Source: Trinickia violacea (GTDB lineage Bacteria > Pseudomonadota > Gammaproteobacteria > Burkholderiales > Burkholderiaceae). Taken from it: a stretch of 64,000 nt of DNA. The stretch spans positions 4,464,001 to 4,528,000 of the forward strand of contig NZ_CP040077.1 in NCBI RefSeq assembly GCF_005280735.1, in the 5' to 3' direction. Of the stretch, positions 57,978 through 64,000 are shown piece after piece. The position numbers were made by a program, and so were the translations under genes. The notes under the pieces are model-generated. The model was not told the DNA's origin and did no database searches. It was given only the letters and a program-made list of their open reading frames with translations. Within the stretch, counting starts at the first letter, position 1. Every line of letters begins with the position of its first letter.

Positions 57978-58652
57978 TTATTTCGTCAGTTGCGCCGCCG
58001 CGATCTCCGCCACGCGCCGCACGTGTGCCTGCGCCGCCGCCTGCGCGCGCTGCGGATCGCGCGCCGCGATCGCGTCGAGGATGCACTTCATCTCGGCGAC
58101 GGCCTGGCGGCCGCGGTCGTCCGAGGCGATCGTCAGCGCTCGCAGGCGGTTGATCCGCGCGTTCAGCGTCTGCACGATCTCCCACGACACCGTCTTGCCG
58201 CCGCCCTCGAACATCGCTTCGTAGAAGCGGCCGGTCTGCTCCAGCACCGTCTGATGGTCGCGCGCGGCGAAGGCCCGCTCGATATTCGCCACGCACTCGG
58301 CGAGCCGCGCCGCGACCGCCTCGCTTCCGCTCGCGGCACACGCGAGCGCGGCGTCGCCTTCCAGCAGGCCGCGGATCTCGTAGATCTGCGCGGCCTTGTC
58401 CGCATCGAGCGTCGCGACGATCGGCCCCTGATTCGGCAACGACGCGACGAGCCCTTCGGTCTCCAGGTGCCGCAGCACCTCGCGCACCACCGTGCGGCTC
58501 ACGCCCAGCTCGCCGCAGAGCGAGCGCTCGACGAGCCGCTCGCCCGGATGAAAATGCGCATCGACGATCGCCGTGCGCATCTTCTCCAGCGCCAGCTCGC
58601 GCAGCGTCGTGGTGGGCCGCTCGACCCGCAGCGAAGGCACGAGACCGCTCAT
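57978..58652 (-). CDS. GntR-family regulator with FCD domain
   Basis: A 224-residue repressor. The N-terminal winged helix (about residues 15-80: VERSLCGELGVSRTVVREVL, LETEGLVASLPNQGP) is followed by an all-helical FCD ligand domain ending HVRRVAEIAAAQL. It is the last gene of the ABC/NIPSNAP/aldehyde dehydrogenase operon, starting 23 bases beyond the ATPase gene, so it probably controls that operon and itself. FCD regulators often respond to carboxylic acids made by the pathway. Confidence 0.9.
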   Translation of the reverse strand: MSGLVPSLRVERPTTTLRELALEKMRTAIVDAHFHPGERLVERSLCGELGVSRTVVREVLRHLETEGLVASLPNQGPIVATLDADKAAQIYEIRGLLEGDAALACAASGSEAVAARLAECVANIERAFAARDHQTVLEQTGRFYEAMFEGGGKTVSWEIVQTLNARINRLRALTIASDDRGRQAVAEMKCILDAIAARDPQRAQAAAQAHVRRVAEIAAAQLTK

Positions 58653-58674
58653 CGTGAGTTTCCTTCGTGCTCGC

Positions 58675-59760
58675 TCAGGCGAACAGACGCGCGTCACGCG
58701 CGTCCCACTCGACGAGCGCCTCCGTGCCGATCGCGAGGCCGCTGTCGTGGCGCGCGCCCGCCGGCATCCGGATCGAGATCTCCTGCTGCCACGGCGTCGC
58801 CACCGCGTAGTGCAGCGAGTCGCCGAGATAGGTGATGTCGCGCACCGTCACCGGCAGACCTGCATCGTTCGACGCGGCCTGCTGCGCGCGGATGCGCATC
58901 TGCTCGGGCCGCACCATCAGCGTGCCGTCGGCGCCGGCCGCGAGCGCCGCATTGACGCTGCCGCCGGCGACCGCGCGGCCGTTCGGGAACACGCCGTCCG
59001 CGCGGCCGTCGCGGTTGGACGTGACGCGCACCGGCAGGAAGTTCGAGTTGCCGATGAAGCTCGCGACGAAGCGCGAAGCCGGGTTCGCATACAGATCCTC
59101 GCCGCTGCCGACCTGCTGGATGCGCCCCTTGTCGAACACGGCGATGCGATCCGACAGGCGCAGCGCCTCTTCCTGGTCGTGCGTTACGTAAAGAATCGTC
59201 ACGCCGGTTTCCTGGTGGATGCGCCGCAGCTCCAGCTGGATCTCCTCGCGCAGCTTCTTGTCGAGCGCGGACAGCGGCTCGTCCATCAGCAGCACGGGCG
59301 GATCGTAGGCGAGCGCCCGCGCGATCGCGACGCGCTGCTGCTGGCCGCCCGACAGTTGCGCGGGCATCCGGTCGCGGCACTCGGACAGATGCACGAGCTT
59401 GAGCATCTTCTCGACCTTCGCCTTCACTTCAGCCTCGGGACGCCGCCGCACGCGCAGCGGAAACGCGACATTCTCGCCGACGCTCAGATGCGGAAACAGC
59501 GTATAGCGCTGGAACACCATGCCGATGTTGCGCTTGTTCGGCGGCACCTCGAGCAGCGGCTTGCCGTCGAGCAGCACGCGCCCCTCGGTCGGCGCCTGGA
59601 AGCCGGCGACGATGTAGAGCGTCGTGCTCTTGCCCGAGCCCGACGGCCCGAGGAAGGTCATGAACTCGCCCTTCTTGATGTCGAGCGAGACGTGGTCGAT
59701 CGCGACGACCTGGTCGTAGGTCTTGCGCAGGCGCTGGATTTGCAGGAATGCGGCAGTCAT
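58675..59760 (-). CDS. ABC transporter ATP-binding protein, PotA-like
   Basis: A 361-residue ATPase: Walker A GPSGSGKSTT, signature LSGGQQQRVAIA, Walker B VLLMDEPLSALD and switch LYVTHDQ. A C-terminal TOBE-type domain follows. It is about the same length as the ATPase at 16.2 kb and clearly a paralogue. It follows the two permease genes and serves the binding protein encoded at 61.6 kb. Confidence 0.92.
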   Translation of the reverse strand: MTAAFLQIQRLRKTYDQVVAIDHVSLDIKKGEFMTFLGPSGSGKSTTLYIVAGFQAPTEGRVLLDGKPLLEVPPNKRNIGMVFQRYTLFPHLSVGENVAFPLRVRRRPEAEVKAKVEKMLKLVHLSECRDRMPAQLSGGQQQRVAIARALAYDPPVLLMDEPLSALDKKLREEIQLELRRIHQETGVTILYVTHDQEEALRLSDRIAVFDKGRIQQVGSGEDLYANPASRFVASFIGNSNFLPVRVTSNRDGRADGVFPNGRAVAGGSVNAALAAGADGTLMVRPEQMRIRAQQAASNDAGLPVTVRDITYLGDSLHYAVATPWQQEISIRMPAGARHDSGLAIGTEALVEWDARDARLFA

Positions 59761-59782
59761 GGCTCGTTTACCTCCTAATTCA

Positions 59783-60583
59783 TCACGCTTGCCGGGTGCG
59801 CTTGACGAGCGCGCCCAGCAACATCAACACGACGGTCAGACCGACCAAGAGCGACGACGCAGCCGCGATCACGGGCGTCAGGTCCTGGCGCAGCGTCGAC
59901 CAGATCCGCACCGGCAGCGTCTGCAGCGTGGGGCTCGCCATGAAGATCGAGACCACCACTTCGTCCCACGAAGCGAGAAACGAGAAGATCGCGGCGGCGA
60001 ACAGGCCGAGCCGGATCGCGGGCAGCGTGACGCGCAGCTTCACTTCGAGCGGCCCCGCGCCGCAGATCGACGCGGCCTCTTCGAGCGACACGTCGAAGCT
60101 CTCCAGCGAGTTGCTGATCGCGATGATCGAGAACGGCAGCGCGATGATCAGATGGCCGATCACGAAGCCGACGAGCGTGCCGTTCAGGCCGATGCGCAGA
60201 AAGAACGCGTAGAGCGCGACGGCCAGCACGACGACGGGCAGCACCATCGGCGTCAGGAAGAACGCCTTCACCGTGTTGCGTCCGCGAAACTTGCCGCGCA
60301 CGAGCGCGAGCGACGCAAGCAGGCCGAGGCCGACCGACAGCACCGTCACGATCACGGCGATCTTCGCGCTCGTCAGCAGCGAGTCGATCCAGCCGGAGTC
60401 GGTCAGCAGCTGCCGATACCACTCGAGCGTCCAGCCCGGCGGCGGAAAGATCAGCCATTGCGAATCGCCGAACGAAAGCGCGACGATGAACACGATCGGC
60501 AGCAGCAGGAACAGCGCGACCGCGCCGCCGACGGAGAGCAGCATCCAGCGCAGCGCGCCTAGACGATCGAAATCGAGCAGCAT
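59783..60583 (-). CDS. ABC transporter permease, PotC-like
   Basis: A 266-residue inner-membrane permease. The EAA loop reads LEEAASICGAGPLEVKLRVT, and the helix pattern is that of PotC/FbpB relatives. The ATG follows the stop of the preceding permease gene with a single base between (TGACATG). It is paralogous to the permease at 12.4 kb: both carry FPPP and W-Y motifs after helix 1. Confidence 0.9.
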   Translation of the reverse strand: MLLDFDRLGALRWMLLSVGGAVALFLLLPIVFIVALSFGDSQWLIFPPPGWTLEWYRQLLTDSGWIDSLLTSAKIAVIVTVLSVGLGLLASLALVRGKFRGRNTVKAFFLTPMVLPVVVLAVALYAFFLRIGLNGTLVGFVIGHLIIALPFSIIAISNSLESFDVSLEEAASICGAGPLEVKLRVTLPAIRLGLFAAAIFSFLASWDEVVVSIFMASPTLQTLPVRIWSTLRQDLTPVIAAASSLLVGLTVVLMLLGALVKRTRQA

Positions 60584-60584
60584 G

Positions 60585-61472
60585 TCAGCGATCTCCGTAA
60601 GCGGTGCGTGCGGCTCCGCCGGTGAAGCGCAGTTGCAACGCGTAGAGCGCAAGCGTCACCGCGAGCAGCACGAATGCCGCAGCGCCCGCGAGCCCCCAGT
60701 TCAGAAGCTCCTGCACGAGCTGTGCGATCAGCTCCGCGAGCATCATGTACGACGGTCCCCCGAGCAAAGCGGGCGTCACGAAGTAGCCGAGCGCCATCAC
60801 GAACACCATCAGTGCACCCGACGCGATGCCCGGCATCGCGAGCGGCACCAGCACGCGCCAGAACGCCTGCCAGCGGCTCGCGCCGCACACGGCAGCGGCG
60901 CGCAGCGTCGACGGGTCGATGCCGCGCAGCGTCGCGTGCAGCGGCATGACGAGGAAGGGCAGCATGATGTAGGTCATGCCGATCGTCACGCCGATCAGGT
61001 TGTTCACGAGCACGAGCGGCTCGCTGATGATGCCGAGCGCCATCAGCATGCGGTTGATCGGGCCGGTCGCTTGCAGCAGCACCATCCAGGCGAAGGTGCG
61101 CGCGAGCAGGTTGGTCCACATCGACAACAGCATGATCGCGAACAGCACGCTCGACAGCCTGCGCGGCGCGATCGCGAGCAGCCAGGCGGTCGGAAAGCCG
61201 ACCGCGAGCGTCACGGCCGTCACCACCGTCGCGACCAGGAACGTGTTGCCGAACACGCGCAGGTAGGTGGTCGAGCCGACGAGCTGCGCGTAGTTCTGCA
61301 ACCCGGGCGCCGGCTCCAGCACGCTGCGCAACAGCAGCGACAGCACCGGCAGCAGGAAGAAGATCGCGAGCAGCAGCAGCGCGGGCGCCAGCAGCCGGAC
61401 GCTGCGCCAGTCGCGGCGGCGGCGCGCGGGCGCGGCGGGCGGCGGCACGGCGGTACTCATTACGTGAGGCAT
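60585..61472 (-). CDS. ABC transporter permease, PotB-like
   Basis: A 295-residue permease with a polar tail (MSTAVPPPAAPARRRR) before the first helix. The EAA loop reads LRAAAVCGASRWQAFWRVLV. I use the ATG behind TTTGGAG; a second ATG four codons later (MSTAV) is possible. It pairs with the PotC-like permease encoded next. Confidence 0.9.
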   Translation of the reverse strand: MPHVMSTAVPPPAAPARRRRDWRSVRLLAPALLLLAIFFLLPVLSLLLRSVLEPAPGLQNYAQLVGSTTYLRVFGNTFLVATVVTAVTLAVGFPTAWLLAIAPRRLSSVLFAIMLLSMWTNLLARTFAWMVLLQATGPINRMLMALGIISEPLVLVNNLIGVTIGMTYIMLPFLVMPLHATLRGIDPSTLRAAAVCGASRWQAFWRVLVPLAMPGIASGALMVFVMALGYFVTPALLGGPSYMMLAELIAQLVQELLNWGLAGAAAFVLLAVTLALYALQLRFTGGAARTAYGDR

Positions 61473-61557
61473 GGTGACTCCAAATCGGTGCGGGAGCGTT
61501 CCCCCGCGCAGCCCCGAGACATCCAGCGCGGCCGCATCGAACGGCCGCCCCGCTCCA

Positions 61558-62604
61558 TCACTTCGACTGCCACGCGTACCAGCGCTTGGCGATCGCATCG
61601 CGGTTCTGCGCCCAGTACTTCATGTCGAGATCGATCTGCGAAGTCTTGTACTGATCCGGCAGCGTCTTCGCCACGGCCGGCGACATCAGCGCGGCGGACT
61701 TCACGTTGACCGGCGCGTAGCCCGTGTCGGCGGCGAACTTCGCCTGAGCCTGCGCGCTCGTCGCGGCGGCCAGGTACTTCATCGCCTCGTCGCGGTGCTT
61801 CGAGCCCTTCGGGACCACCAGCATGTCGGCGGCCGTCAGGTTCTGGTTCCACGAGATGCCGACCGGCACGCCCGTCTCCTCGAGCGCGTGCAGCCGCCCG
61901 TTCCAGAACATGCCGATCGGCGCCTCGCCCGAGGCGAGCAGCTGCTGCGATTGCGCGCCGCCGCTCCACCAGACGATGTCGCTCTTGATCGTGTCGAGCT
62001 TCTTGAACGCGCGGTCGAGATCGAGCGGATAGAGCTTGTCGGCCGGCACGCCGTCGGCGAGCAGCGCGATCTCCAGCACGCCCGGCGCGGACCACTTGTA
62101 GAACGTGCGCTTGCCGGGAAATTTCTTGGTGTCGAACAGGTCGGCCCAGGTCTGCGGCTGCGCGCCCTTGAAGCTCGCCTTGTTGTAGCCGAGCACGAAC
62201 GAGTAGTAGAAGCTGCCGACGGCGCCGGCCGACGCGAAGCGCGGGTCGAGCTCGTCCTTCTTCACGACCGAGTAGTCGATCGGCTCGATCAGGCCGTCCT
62301 TCTGCGCGGCGTAGGCGAAGTCGCCCTCGACGTCGACCACGTCCCAGTTGACGTTGCCGCTCTCGACCATCGCCTTGAGCTTGCCGTAGTCAGTCGGACC
62401 GTCCATCAGCACGTTGATGCCGGTCGATTGCGTGAACGGCTGCGCCCAGTCCTTCTGCTGCGACGATTGCGTGGTGCCGCCCCAGCTCGTGAACACGATC
62501 GAATCCGCGGCGGCGGCGGGCGCGGACGCCGCGGCCAGCAGCCACGCACAGGCGGCGAGAGGAACGGCGAGCGGTGCGGCGGACTTGCTCCAATTGCGCT
62601 TCAT
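61558..62604 (-). CDS. ABC transporter substrate-binding protein, spermidine/putrescine type
   Basis: A 348-residue periplasmic protein. A signal peptide (MKRNWSKSAAPLAVPLAACA, cut near APAAAA) precedes DSIVFTSWGGTTQSSQQ. It is paralogous to the binding protein at 10.9 kb: both have the segments FPGKR/FPGQR, ALLADGVP-DK-YPLD and GMFWNGR/EMIWNGR. The ligand pocket should bind polyamines or related amino compounds. The start with GGAGATC ahead is preferred to an ATG four codons upstream. Confidence 0.9.
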   Translation of the reverse strand: MKRNWSKSAAPLAVPLAACAWLLAAASAPAAAADSIVFTSWGGTTQSSQQKDWAQPFTQSTGINVLMDGPTDYGKLKAMVESGNVNWDVVDVEGDFAYAAQKDGLIEPIDYSVVKKDELDPRFASAGAVGSFYYSFVLGYNKASFKGAQPQTWADLFDTKKFPGKRTFYKWSAPGVLEIALLADGVPADKLYPLDLDRAFKKLDTIKSDIVWWSGGAQSQQLLASGEAPIGMFWNGRLHALEETGVPVGISWNQNLTAADMLVVPKGSKHRDEAMKYLAAATSAQAQAKFAADTGYAPVNVKSAALMSPAVAKTLPDQYKTSQIDLDMKYWAQNRDAIAKRWYAWQSK

Positions 62605-62659
62605 GTAGATCTCCATGCTGACTAAGTTGGCGAGCCGGCGGCTCAATCGTTGGCGTGTG

Positions 62660-62974
62660 TCATTGCAGCGGCGAAAAGCGCGCCGGCTTCATGATCTTGT
62701 TGTTCATCTCTTCCATCAGGGCCTGGATCTTCGGCGCGAACGCCTGCCAGGCCGGGTCTTCGGCAAGCGCGGCGCGGCGGCGCTCGCGCTCGTCGAGGCT
62801 CGGGTAAGCCCAGATATGCACGATCTCGTTGAGCGGACCGATCTCCGAATGGAAGTAGCCGATCAGCTCGCCGAGGTAGCGCTTCTGCAACGCGATGCCC
62901 TCTTCCTCGACGAGCTTCAGATAGGCGGGCACGGCGCCGGTCTTGATCCGGTAGGTGCGGATTTCGTAGTACAT
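62660..62974 (-). CDS. NIPSNAP-family protein
   Basis: A 104-residue protein with the ferredoxin-like alpha/beta fold of NIPSNAP proteins (MYYEIRTYRIKTGAVPAYLK, IGPLNEIVHIWAYPSLDERE). Family members are small cytosolic proteins whose biochemical role is unclear; they often sit beside oxidoreductases and aldehyde dehydrogenases. It lies between the aldehyde dehydrogenase and the binding-protein genes of the same operon. A role in handling a reactive aldehyde or small substrate is conceivable but unproven. Confidence 0.9.
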   Translation of the reverse strand: MYYEIRTYRIKTGAVPAYLKLVEEEGIALQKRYLGELIGYFHSEIGPLNEIVHIWAYPSLDERERRRAALAEDPAWQAFAPKIQALMEEMNNKIMKPARFSPLQ

Positions 62975-63002
62975 GGGTGTCTCTCTCCAGTGCGCCTATG
63001 CG

Positions 63003-64000
63003 TCAGCGCATCACGAACGGGTCGGCGATCGGCTCGTCCGAGGTGCGGATCCAAACCGATTTCGTGCGCGTGTAGTCGAGCACGGCGTCGAGCCCGCCTT
63101 CGCGGCCGAGGCCGCTCAGCCCATAGCCGCCGAACGGCACGATCGGCGACACCGCGCGGTACGTGTTGACCCAGACGATGCCCGCGCGCAGCGCACGCGT
63201 GAGGCGGTGCGCCCGCGTCAGGTCGCGCGTGAAGACGCCGGAGGCGAGGCCGTAGCGCGTGTCGTTGGCCAGCGCGACGGCATCGGCTTCGGTATCGAAC
63301 GTCACGACGCTGAGCACCGGGCCGAACAACTCCTGCTCGACGCTCGGCACACGCGGATGCGGGCAATCGACGATCGTCGGGCGGAAGTAGAACCCTCGCG
63401 TGAATTCGTGCGGCACGTGCCCGCCCGTGACGATGCGCGCGCCCGCCTCGACGCTCGCGCGCAGCACGCGCTCGACATGCTCGCGCTGCCGCGACGTCGC
63501 GAGCGGCCCCATCTCCGTGGCCGGGTCCTGCGGATCGCCGATGCGAATCGCCTCGGCCTTGGCGGCAAGACGCGCGAGAAGCGCATCGTGGATCCCCCGC
63601 TGCACGACGAGACGCGAGCCCGCGACGCAGCTCTGGCCCGTCGCCGCGAAGATGCCGGCGACGACCGCGTTGGCCGCGCTGTCGAGATCGGCGTCGTCGA
63701 ACACGAGCACCGGCGACTTGCCGCCGAGTTCGAGCGAGGTCGCCGCGAGGTTCTCGGCCGAGTTGCGCACGACGTGGCGCGCGGTCTCGGGGCCGCCCGT
63801 GAACGCGATCTTCGAGACGAGCGGATGGCTCGTCAGCGTGCGGCCGCAATCGTTGCCGAAGCCGGTCACGACGTTCACGACGCCCGCCGGAAACCCTGCC
63901 TCATGCACGAGCCGCGCGAATTCGAGCAGCGGCGCGGGGCCGTCTTCCGACGCCTTGAGCACGATCGTGCAGCCGGCCGCGAGCGCGGGCCCCACTTTCA
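63003..64000 (-). CDS. NAD(P)-dependent aldehyde dehydrogenase, start outside the window
   Basis: The visible C-terminal 332 residues belong to an ALDH-superfamily enzyme. The catalytic Cys is in ATGQSCVAGSR, the Glu in LELGGKSPV and the cofactor loop in FTGGPETA. The N-terminal third lies past position 64000. It heads the operon with NIPSNAP and a polyamine-type transporter, so it probably oxidises an amino-aldehyde released from the imported compound. It is a different paralogue from those at 29.8 and 35.8 kb. Confidence 0.9.
   Translation of the reverse strand, partial: KVGPALAAGCTIVLKASEDGPAPLLEFARLVHEAGFPAGVVNVVTGFGNDCGRTLTSHPLVSKIAFTGGPETARHVVRNSAENLAATSLELGGKSPVLVFDDADLDSAANAVVAGIFAATGQSCVAGSRLVVQRGIHDALLARLAAKAEAIRIGDPQDPATEMGPLATSRQREHVERVLRASVEAGARIVTGGHVPHEFTRGFYFRPTIVDCPHPRVPSVEQELFGPVLSVVTFDTEADAVALANDTRYGLASGVFTRDLTRAHRLTRALRAGIVWVNTYRAVSPIVPFGGYGLSGLGREGGLDAVLDYTRTKSVWIRTSDEPIADPFVMR

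Noticed and set aside
1..64000. tRNA, rRNA, replication origin or prophage
   Set aside because: I looked for cloverleaf-like and rRNA signatures and for phage structural genes and saw none.

Overview
The window is high-GC DNA packed with genes for uptake and breakdown of nitrogen-containing organic compounds. The gene families (IlvD/Edd sugar-acid dehydratase, several LysR/GntR/AraC/Lrp regulators, spermidine/putrescine-type ABC systems, OmpC-like general porin, long MCP receptors, HcnABC/opine-oxidase-like flavoenzymes) and the dispersed repeats fit a soil or plant-associated Burkholderiaceae member (Burkholderia/Paraburkholderia/Caballeronia/Trinickia type). The genus is an inference; there is no rRNA or tRNA in the window.

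Layout. 1-10.6 kb: a Mut7-C protein end, an IlvD/Edd dehydratase, a small conserved protein, an unusual Nramp-family transporter with a 49-codon leader ORF, a chemoreceptor, class I fructose-bisphosphate aldolase, and a divergent EamA exporter/AraC pair. 10.6-18.4 kb: a polyamine-type ABC system split between a plus-strand binding protein and a minus-strand operon (ATPase, HAD hydrolase, FAD amine oxidoreductase, two permeases), with a LysR regulator. Two promoters 6.7 kb apart share a 20-bp operator and the same -35/-10 layout, so the LysR protein probably controls both. 18.4-22.2 kb: a repeat and IS island. It holds two inverted copies of a dispersed repeat, one split by an intact IS110/IS1111-family element, a 30-unit hexanucleotide array, a 20-bp inverted repeat pair, and a decayed second IS110-family transposase.

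22.2-27.5 kb: an operon for an opine/imino-acid oxidase-like HcnA-HcnB-HcnC set with another FAD oxidoreductase, a HAD hydrolase and an HTH-only AraC protein. 27.7-38.9 kb: a membrane glycosyltransferase-like protein, then an amino-acid-amine catabolic stretch (aldehyde dehydrogenase, GNAT, hydroxyacid reductase, PLP aminotransferase, Lrp regulator, succinate-semialdehyde-type dehydrogenase, aspartoacylase-like hydrolase, YdcF). 38.9-42.1 kb: a two-gene unit that looks like a GH19 peptidoglycan-hydrolase effector with its periplasmic immunity protein; GC content drops sharply at the toxin domain. 42.4-52.6 kb: a dipeptide-type ABC transporter joined to hydantoinase/oxoprolinase A and B subunits and a cupin, in one operon ending at a strong hairpin. 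52.8-57.9 kb: LysR plus tartrate/D-malate dehydrogenase, a second chemoreceptor and a porin. 58-64 kb: GntR, a second polyamine-type ABC system, a NIPSNAP protein and a partial aldehyde dehydrogenase.

Most striking signals: (1) two copies of an intra-operon repeat that each encode a short related peptide (MN-D/Y-PHAHYRSL...) with its own Shine-Dalgarno and a stop codon overlapping the next gene's ATG; (2) the shared LysR operator; (3) an IS1111-type element whose 3' noncoding segment contains a 10-base copy of its reconstructed target; (4) the GH19 effector/immunity pair with a compositional break.
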